Below, piece by piece: positions 58,722-64,000 of a DNA stretch of 64,000 bases. Position 1 is the first letter of the stretch, and every line of letters begins with the position of its first letter. Under the pieces are notes generated by a model that had not been told where the DNA came from, did no database searches, and saw only the letters and a program-made list of their open reading frames with translations. The DNA is from Rhodobacteraceae bacterium UBA6213 (GTDB lineage Bacteria > Pseudomonadota > Alphaproteobacteria > Rhodobacterales > Rhodobacteraceae). Both the position numbers and the translations under genes were made by a program. The stretch is taken from positions 52,786 to 116,785 of the forward strand of contig DISJ01000017.1 in NCBI GenBank assembly GCA_002421605.1, read 5' to 3'.

Positions 58722-59633
58722 ATGAAACGCGCAGCACTTCTGACGACAGCCCTTCTCGCGGGTGCGGGTAACGCGCAGGCACAATCGAGCGGCTTTTATA
58801 CCGACGGCTTTGTCGAGTATGGCTATCTTACCGGGGACGGCGACGAAATCTCGATGGGCTATGCCGATTTCTCGCTCGGCTTCGGCTTTGGCGGGGGCAG
58901 CAGCCTACCGATGGGCTTTGATCTCGGGGTGTTGGGTGGTGTCATTGACGGCTTCGGGCCGAGCGACAGTGAATTCGTTCTGTTCCCGACCGTCTGGCTA
59001 GATACCTCGGTTGGGCGCTTCTCGATTGGCACGCCGCGCTCGGCAATAGGCAGCGCCTTCGATCTGCCCAACCTCGGCGGTTCGAACATCTTGAAAGTTG
59101 AACTTAACGCGTTCGTCAACATCACTGATTACGTGCCACTGCTCTCTGGCGTGAACAGCTACGGGGCGCGCTTTGACGGCAACTTCGGCGGATTCGACAC
59201 CGGCCTGTCAGTGCATGGGTTCACTGGCGTCGGCAGCGACAGCACCTCGATCACCGGCTTTGTCGGGCGCGATTACGGTGCCATAGACTGGGTCATTGGT
59301 GTTGAATCGTTCAGCTTCAGTGGCATCTCTCGGCAGTCTTACTTTGCCCAAGTCGGCTATGACGTAGACCAGTGCGGTGGCAGCCTTACTCTGATAGACG
59401 GAGACATGACGCCTAATTTGCTGGTCGTACTCGGCGGCTTTTACAAGCCGCTCGACTGGCTGACGCTGAATGCAACATATATCAACTTCGGCAGTTCGAA
59501 CGATACTATCGGCGTCAGCGCAGAAGCCAGCTTCCTGAAAAACGGCTATGCCGGAATCGGGTATCTGGATAGCATCGGCGGCGGCGGAAGCGGCATCACC
59601 ACCGCCTATGTTGGCTGGAAACTGAACTACTGA
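58722..59633 (+). CDS. Porin-like outer-membrane protein B (paralogue of A)
   Basis: 303 residues from ATG 58722: signal peptide (AALLTTALLAGAGNAQA), then beta-strands with GRFSIGTPRSAIGSAFDL and repeated Gly/Tyr turns, ending TTAYVGWKLNY. Same size, order and SIGxPRSA motif as the 57639 product, so the pair arose by tandem duplication, with considerable divergence elsewhere. The upstream in-frame ATG at 58671 is not supported. A terminator follows at 59650. Probably a porin or barrel of unknown solute. Confidence 0.8.
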   Translation: MKRAALLTTALLAGAGNAQAQSSGFYTDGFVEYGYLTGDGDEISMGYADFSLGFGFGGGSSLPMGFDLGVLGGVIDGFGPSDSEFVLFPTVWLDTSVGRFSIGTPRSAIGSAFDLPNLGGSNILKVELNAFVNITDYVPLLSGVNSYGARFDGNFGGFDTGLSVHGFTGVGSDSTSITGFVGRDYGAIDWVIGVESFSFSGISRQSYFAQVGYDVDQCGGSLTLIDGDMTPNLLVVLGGFYKPLDWLTLNATYINFGSSNDTIGVSAEASFLKNGYAGIGYLDSIGGGGSGITTAYVGWKLNY

Positions 59634-59649
59634 GATAACGCCCATAAAC

Positions 59650-59679
59650 AAAGGGGCCGCCCAATGGTGCGGCCCCTTT
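59650..59679 (+). terminator. Rho-independent terminator after porin B
   Basis: AAAGGGGCCGC (59650-59660) and GCGGCCCCTTT (59669-59679) form a perfect 11-bp stem with an 8-base loop, followed by T-rich sequence (TTTTGC), 17 bases past the stop of the plus-strand porin gene. Confidence 0.8.
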
Positions 59680-59705
59680 TGCATGTCGCGCGCGGCATCA
59701 GCGGT

Positions 59706-59773
59706 GCCTTCGGCGAGGATATTTCTTTCCGAAGCATGTGACTGCTTCAGCCCAAATATCCCCCGCCGGAGGC
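59706..59773. repeat. 68-nt near-palindromic dispersed repeat, copy 2
   Basis: Same length and design as 55804-55871: GCCTTCGGCGAGGATATTTC at the left edge, inner GAAGCA/TGCTTC arms around TGTGAC, and an AAATATCCCCCGCCGGAGGC right edge. It lies between the convergent porin B and yebC genes, just beyond the porin terminator. Confidence 0.7.
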
Positions 59774-59801
59774 GCGCCATGCGCGGTCAGAGGCGGCGCG
59801 A

Positions 59802-60542
59802 TCAAAGCTTGGCGGCGATGTCTTCGGGAATGTCGAAATTGCCGGTGACGTTTTGCACGTCGTCGTCATCTTCCAGCATATCGACCAGCTTCATCAGCTT
59901 TTCGGCAGTGTCCAGGTCTACCGTAGTCAGCGATTGCGGCTTCCAGATCAGCTTGGCGGTTTCGCTTTCGCCCAACGCCGCCTCTAGCGCGGTGCTGACC
60001 TCGCCCAGCGCGTCTTGCGCGCAGGTGATCCAGTGGCCGTCGTCATCAGTTTCCACGTCGTCGGCACCTGATTCCAGCGCCGCCATCAGCATCGTGTCGC
60101 CGTCGCCTACGCTCAGCGGATACATGATCTCGCCCACGCGGTCGAACATGAAAGACACCGAGCCGGTCTCGCCAAGGTTGCCGCCGCATTTGGTGAAATA
60201 GCTGCGCACGTTCGAGGCGGTGCGGTTGCGGTTGTCGGTCATCGCCTCGACGATGATCGCAATGCCGTTCGGCCCATAGCCTTCGTAGCGGATTTCGTCA
60301 TAGGTGTCGGCATCGCCGCCCTCGCTTTTCTTGATCGCGCGGTCGATCACATCCTTGGGCATCGAAACAGCCTTGGCCTCTTTTACCGCCAGTCGCAGGC
60401 GCGGGTTCTTGGCGGGGTCCGGTTCGCCCATTTTGGCCGCTACGGTAATTTCCTTGGCCAGCTTGGAAAAAAGCTTGGCACGGATTTTATCCTGCTTGCC
60501 CTTGCGGTGCTGGATGTTCGCCCATTTCGAATGGCCTGCCAC
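59802..60542 (-). CDS. yebC: YebC/PmpR family transcriptional (translation-linked) regulator
   Basis: 246 residues, typical for the family. Three-domain YebC fold beginning AGHSKWANIQHRKGKQDKIR, with KAVSMPKDVIDRAIKKSEGG and YGPNGIAIIVEAMTDNRNRT. The start is GTG at 60542, as the family motif MAGHSKW is preceded directly by this codon and GGAG lies nearby upstream. Some members bind DNA (PmpR), others help ribosomes through proline-rich sequence; which applies here is unknown. It lies 91 bases downstream of the SLC13 gene on the same strand. Confidence 0.95.
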   Translation of the reverse strand: MAGHSKWANIQHRKGKQDKIRAKLFSKLAKEITVAAKMGEPDPAKNPRLRLAVKEAKAVSMPKDVIDRAIKKSEGGDADTYDEIRYEGYGPNGIAIIVEAMTDNRNRTASNVRSYFTKCGGNLGETGSVSFMFDRVGEIMYPLSVGDGDTMLMAALESGADDVETDDDGHWITCAQDALGEVSTALEAALGESETAKLIWKPQSLTTVDLDTAEKLMKLVDMLEDDDDVQNVTGNFDIPEDIAAKL

Positions 60543-60633
60543 TTGGCTACTCCGTCGCTGTTCATTCCCGAAAGCCGGGTCCGGCGTCTCTATAAGCCAG
60601 CGATGCGGGGGCCTGCAAGCCACCCGCCGCGCT

Positions 60634-62412
60634 TCAAAGCGGCCAGATCAGCGGAATGAAAATGCTGGCGGTCGCCGCCAGGATCAAGTTGAGCGGAATC
60701 CCGACCCGCAAAAAATCGCTGAACCGGTAGCCGCCGGGGCCGTACACCAGCATATTGGTCTGATACCCGATCGGTGTGGCAAACGACGCCGAGGCCGCAA
60801 ACATCACCGCCACCACGAAGGGGCGGGCATCAAAACCAAGCGCAGAGGCAAGTTCGATGGCGATTGGGGTCAGGATGACCGCGACGGCGTTGTTGGAAAC
60901 TACTTCGGTCAACGCCGAGCCAAGCACATAGACCGCAAGGATCGTCAGCGTTGGCGACAGCCCCATAAGATGGGGCGCAATCGCATCGACGATCATTTTT
61001 ACCGCGCCCGAATGGTCAAGGGCGGCCCCGACAATCAGCATCGCAAAAATCAGCGCCAAAAGCCGCCCTTCGACAAAACCAAAAGCCTCGTCAGGGTCAA
61101 TGGCGCGGGTCAGCAACACCACCGCCACGGCCAGTGTTGCCAAAAGCAAAATCGGCGCCACGTCAAACGCCGCCAGCGCCACCACCGCCAGCAGCGCCCC
61201 CACCGCAATCGGCGCCTTGCCACGGCGGAACGGTTGCGCGCGCGGTTTGGCCACATCGACCAAATCCATATCTGCGGCAAGTCGGCCAATGTCGTCAGCG
61301 GCCCCCTCCAGTAGCAGCGTGTCGCCCACTACCACCACCAGATCGTCAAGCTTGCGCCCAATGTTCTGGTTGCGCCGATGCGCGGCCAGTACATAGACGC
61401 CATAGCGTCGCCGCAGCCGAAGTTCGCCAAGGCTGCGCCCGATCATCCGGCAGCCGGGCGAAATCAGCACCTCTACCGTTTCGGTCTGCACCGAGGAAAG
61501 CTTGTCCACCATCCGCAGGTCCGGGTTTTGCTGCATGCCCAACACTTCGGCGATGTCGGTGCGCAGCACCACCCGGTCGCCGGGCTGCAGCACGACCCCG
61601 GCCATATCGCGCCGCAAGCTGGCATCGCCGCGCAGCACGTCGATCACCCGCACACCGTCGCGCTTGAACAGATCGATCTCGTTGACGTTCTGCCCGATCA
61701 GCCCCGAACCCTCGGGCAGCGCCACCTCGGTAAAAAACTTGGCCCGCCTCTTGTCGCCCAGCAACATGCCCATCGATGAGCGCTCGGGTAAAAGATGGCG
61801 ACCGATCAGGCCCATGTAGAGCCCACCCACAATCACCGCAATCAGCCCCATGCCGGTGATTTCAAACATCGAAAACGGCGCCAGCCCCCTGTCGCGCGCG
61901 ACACCATCGACCAGAAGGTTGGTCGATGTGCCGATCAGCGTGATGGTGCCGCCAAGGATTGCCGCGTAAGACAGCGGCATCAGCAGCTTGGAGGCCGAAA
62001 CCCCAAGCTTGCGTGCTACGGTCATCATGACCGGAATCATCATCACCACCACCGGAGTGTTGTTCAGAACCGCCGACGAAAGCGCGATCAGCGCAAAGAT
62101 GATTATCAGCGTCACCGCCGGGCGGTGGTCGATTTGCGCCTCGGCCTGCCGTGTCAGCCATTCAAGCGCGCCGGTGCGCACAAGGCCCCCCATCAGCAGG
62201 AACATCATCACGATCGTCCAAGGCGCGGTGTTCGACAAAACCTTGAGCGCCGCGTCATAGGGCACCACCCCAAGTGCCAGCACCACCGCCGCGCCGCCTA
62301 TCGCCACAACTTCGCTGGGCAAGCTTTCGCGCATGAACAGCATCAGCATGACGACGACCACAGTCAGGGTCAGTATCGCCTCGACGTTCTGCGGCAGCGC
62401 CAGATTGAACAT
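60634..62412 (-). CDS. SLC13-family permease with TrkA-C domains
   Basis: 592 residues: N-terminal half of DASS/CitMHS-type helices (about 1-205), two RCK_C/TrkA-C cytoplasmic modules (about 210-380; EGSGLIGQNVNEIDLFKRDG and PGCRMIGRSLGELRLRRRYG), then a second helix bundle (about 395-592). NNTPVVVMMIPVMMTVARKL and GTSTNLLVDGVARDRGL are conserved substrate/Na+ site regions. Similar proteins carry dicarboxylates, sulfate or taurine; not decidable. Same length as other split SLC13/TrkA-C members. It is downstream of the EamA gene on the same strand. Confidence 0.92.
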   Translation of the reverse strand: MFNLALPQNVEAILTLTVVVVMLMLFMRESLPSEVVAIGGAAVVLALGVVPYDAALKVLSNTAPWTIVMMFLLMGGLVRTGALEWLTRQAEAQIDHRPAVTLIIIFALIALSSAVLNNTPVVVMMIPVMMTVARKLGVSASKLLMPLSYAAILGGTITLIGTSTNLLVDGVARDRGLAPFSMFEITGMGLIAVIVGGLYMGLIGRHLLPERSSMGMLLGDKRRAKFFTEVALPEGSGLIGQNVNEIDLFKRDGVRVIDVLRGDASLRRDMAGVVLQPGDRVVLRTDIAEVLGMQQNPDLRMVDKLSSVQTETVEVLISPGCRMIGRSLGELRLRRRYGVYVLAAHRRNQNIGRKLDDLVVVVGDTLLLEGAADDIGRLAADMDLVDVAKPRAQPFRRGKAPIAVGALLAVVALAAFDVAPILLLATLAVAVVLLTRAIDPDEAFGFVEGRLLALIFAMLIVGAALDHSGAVKMIVDAIAPHLMGLSPTLTILAVYVLGSALTEVVSNNAVAVILTPIAIELASALGFDARPFVVAVMFAASASFATPIGYQTNMLVYGPGGYRFSDFLRVGIPLNLILAATASIFIPLIWPL

Positions 62413-62478
62413 ATAGCCCTCGGGGTCATTTCGGCGCGACTATAGCGGGCGCGACCGGGCGCACAAGCGGATGCGCTA

Positions 62479-63402
62479 TCACTCTGCCGCGGTGCCGGTC
62501 GGGTCTGGCGTGCCCGCGCGCGGTTGCACCAGCGCAAGGCCGACAAAGATCACTGCCGCAGCCAGCCAGAACCACGGCGAGAACCGCTCGCCCAGCAGCA
62601 CCATCGCCCAAAAAACGCCAAAGCCGGTAACCAGATAGCTGACTTGCGAGGCAAACACCGCGCCCGCCCTGCCCACCAGCCAGAGGTAGCCGACGTACGA
62701 GCCGACATTAAGCACGCCGCCCACCGCCACCGCCCAATCGGCCAGAACCCAAGGCCGCACCGGGTTGATGAAAACCCCGCGCGATGCCGCCAGTGGCCCG
62801 GCGAGCAGCGCCGTAATCAGCGAGGCTCCGGCCACCATCTGCATCGGCCCAAGACCCGTCGCGCCAAAGCGCACGACGCCGTTGCCTTCAAGCCCGTAAA
62901 ACACCGTTGCGACAAGCGCCAGCAGCACCCAAGGCACCATCGCACGGTCCGGCAGGGCGCTGCCCGGCAGCACGATCAGCGCCACCCCCACGGCACCCGC
63001 CACCAGCCCCAACAGGCGCCCCGGCGTTGCGTAATCAGTCCGCATCAAAAGCGCGATTGGCAGCGCCGTCATCGGAATGAGCGAAAGGCACAGCGCCGCC
63101 ACCCCCGCTGGCAAATAGCGCTGCGCGGTAAAGCCCGCGAAATTTGGCGCTAGTGTGCCCACCACCGCAACAAAAGCGTAGAGTGACAGCGCCTTGCTGT
63201 GCAGCGGCAAACCTCCGCGCAAAAGCACGACCGGCAGCACCACCGACGCCGCAATGACCGATTGCCAGAAAATGATGCCAAAGTCGCGGTGCCCCGCCAT
63301 CACCGCGATCTTGCTAAGCGGAATGCCTAGGCCCCAACCCGCGCCCAGCAGCACCAGAACGCCAATCATCGCCGCCATACCGGCGCCGCGTGATGCGCTC
63401 AC
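62479..63402 (-). CDS. EamA/DMT family transporter
   Basis: 307 residues with about ten membrane helices (two EamA repeats). GVLVLLGAGWGLGIPLSKIA (about 14-33) and FTAQRYLPAGVAALCLSLIP lie in the first repeat, AVGGVLNVGSYVGYLWLVGR in the second. The GTG start at 63402 overlaps the ymdB stop by 4 bases (GTGA); ATG 63378 (MAAMIGVLVL) is a possible alternative. Not closely related in sequence to the DMT protein at 55872. Substrate unknown. Confidence 0.88.
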   Translation of the reverse strand: MSASRGAGMAAMIGVLVLLGAGWGLGIPLSKIAVMAGHRDFGIIFWQSVIAASVVLPVVLLRGGLPLHSKALSLYAFVAVVGTLAPNFAGFTAQRYLPAGVAALCLSLIPMTALPIALLMRTDYATPGRLLGLVAGAVGVALIVLPGSALPDRAMVPWVLLALVATVFYGLEGNGVVRFGATGLGPMQMVAGASLITALLAGPLAASRGVFINPVRPWVLADWAVAVGGVLNVGSYVGYLWLVGRAGAVFASQVSYLVTGFGVFWAMVLLGERFSPWFWLAAAVIFVGLALVQPRAGTPDPTGTAAE

Positions 63403-64000
63403 AATTCGGCCTGCGCCAATTTCCCGCCAACCCGGACGGGGGCGATGCGCGTGGCTTTGCCGCTGCGGTCATCGGTTTCGATATAGACCCCGCACAGCGT
63501 TGCTTCGTCATTAGCCGGGGTAAAGCGGTCTTTCGCCATGCCGGTGATAAAGCGGCGCATCGGTTCGGCCTTGTCCATGCCGATCACCGAGTTGAAATCG
63601 CCGCACATGCCCGCATCGGATTGATAGCCGGTGCCGCCGCCCAAGATCATCGTATCCGCAGTCGGCACATGCGTGTGGGTACCCACCACTAGACTTGCGC
63701 GCCCATCGCACCAATGTCCCATCGCCATTTTTTCAGAGGTCGCCTCGCAATGCATATCAACCAGCACCGCCTGCGCCAGCCCGCCCAGCGGATGCGCGCG
63801 CAAAACCGCGTCAACCGCCGAGAACGGATCATCAAACGGACGCTTCATGAAAACCTGCCCAAGCACCTGCGTTACCAGCACCTTGCGCCCGCGCCGGTCA
63901 AGATACACGCGCGCGCCCTTACCCGGTGCTTCCTTGGCAAAATTCAACGGTCGCAGAATACGCGGCTCGGTTTCGATAAAACGCAGCATATCTTTTTGAT
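63399..64000 (-). CDS. ymdB: YmdB-family metallophosphoesterase (5' end beyond window)
   Basis: The visible 200 C-terminal residues are those of the TIGR00282/YmdB family of dimetal phosphodiesterases (relatives hydrolyse 2',3'-cyclic nucleotides). LVDMHCEATSEKMAMGHWCDG and VVGTHTHVPTADTMILGGGTG carry metal-binding His residues, and MCGDFNSVIGMDKAEPMRRF follows. Frame continuity (QKDMLRFIE) across base 63989 shows the gene extends past the window edge by roughly 70 residues. The 3' stop TGA at 63399 overlaps the EamA start by 4 bases. Confidence 0.92.
   Translation of the reverse strand, partial: QKDMLRFIETEPRILRPLNFAKEAPGKGARVYLDRRGRKVLVTQVLGQVFMKRPFDDPFSAVDAVLRAHPLGGLAQAVLVDMHCEATSEKMAMGHWCDGRASLVVGTHTHVPTADTMILGGGTGYQSDAGMCGDFNSVIGMDKAEPMRRFITGMAKDRFTPANDEATLCGVYIETDDRSGKATRIAPVRVGGKLAQAEL

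Noticed and set aside
1..64000. CRISPR arrays, tRNA or rRNA genes, prophage or transposase genes
   Set aside because: No regularly spaced direct repeats, no cloverleaf-like T-loop sequence outside genes, and no integrase, transposase or phage structural protein found; the two 68-nt elements are single palindromic units, not arrays.

Overview
The window is a GC-rich, gene-dense chromosomal segment from an alphaproteobacterium, almost certainly of the order Rhodobacterales (Rhodobacter/Roseobacter group). Support comes from the gene neighbourhoods (ilvC divergent from two Lrp genes, then DUF1467 and methylmalonyl-CoA epimerase; PerM-HdaA-Ppk-Ppx; YmdB-EamA-SLC13-YebC), from a PccR/ScfR regulator beside a propionyl-CoA carboxylase cluster, and from ThyX, HdaA and LdtR-type proteins. 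I see no rRNA or tRNA gene, CRISPR array, integrase or insertion sequence. It reads as stable core chromosome with a few less explained pieces.

Layout. 1-6.1 kb: 5' part of ilvC, two overlapping Lrp/AsnC regulators, DUF1467 membrane protein, methylmalonyl-CoA epimerase, a receiver protein with an HPt-like tail, a GNAT acetyltransferase, a 44-residue membrane peptide and aspS. 6.2-13.6 kb: carB and thyX facing a shared AT-rich terminator, then a surface-lipoprotein candidate paired with a Slam-like outer-membrane protein, and glyoxalase I. 13.6-24.4 kb: MarR (LdtR-like), SdhE, XRE regulator, aspartate aminotransferase, MATE pump, methyltransferase, GST, ArsC-like protein, parE, a lipoprotein cytochrome c, and LolD/LolC. 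24.6-35.8 kb: an outer-membrane beta-barrel behind an 18-bp perfect palindrome, proS, a PerM-type permease, hdaA, ppk, ppx, a nuclease-family hydrolase, a TerB-DnaJ protein, a second GNAT and a VOC protein.

35.8-47.7 kb holds the propionate route: methylmalonyl-CoA mutase, propionyl-CoA carboxylase alpha (pccA) and beta (pccB), and the ScfR-family regulator PccR. With the epimerase at 2.0-2.4 kb, every enzyme from propionyl-CoA to succinyl-CoA is present. TTTGCAAA motifs lie upstream of pccR (two copies) and pccB (one perfect and one degenerate copy). Between pccB and pccA are a methyltransferase-like gene, two lipoproteins and an unknown gene, split by two intrinsic terminators and a G-quadruplex-like tract.

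48.4-55.8 kb is a choline-to-betaine unit: betI-betB-betA on the minus strand, divergent from choXWV (choline ABC importer), with an inverted repeat between betI and choX that fits a BetI operator. 55.8-64 kb: two EamA-type transporters, an ArgO/LysE exporter, two tandem porin-like paralogues separated by a large hairpin, YebC, an SLC13/TrkA-C transporter and the truncated ymdB. Two 68-nt near-palindromic elements (55804-55871 and 59706-59773) sit between convergent genes and look like a dispersed genomic repeat.

The best candidates for something under-described are the lipoprotein/Slam-like pair (10.8-13.1 kb), the embedded genes and non-coding structures of the pcc cluster, the operator-like palindromes, and the small proteins at 4163 and 38552.
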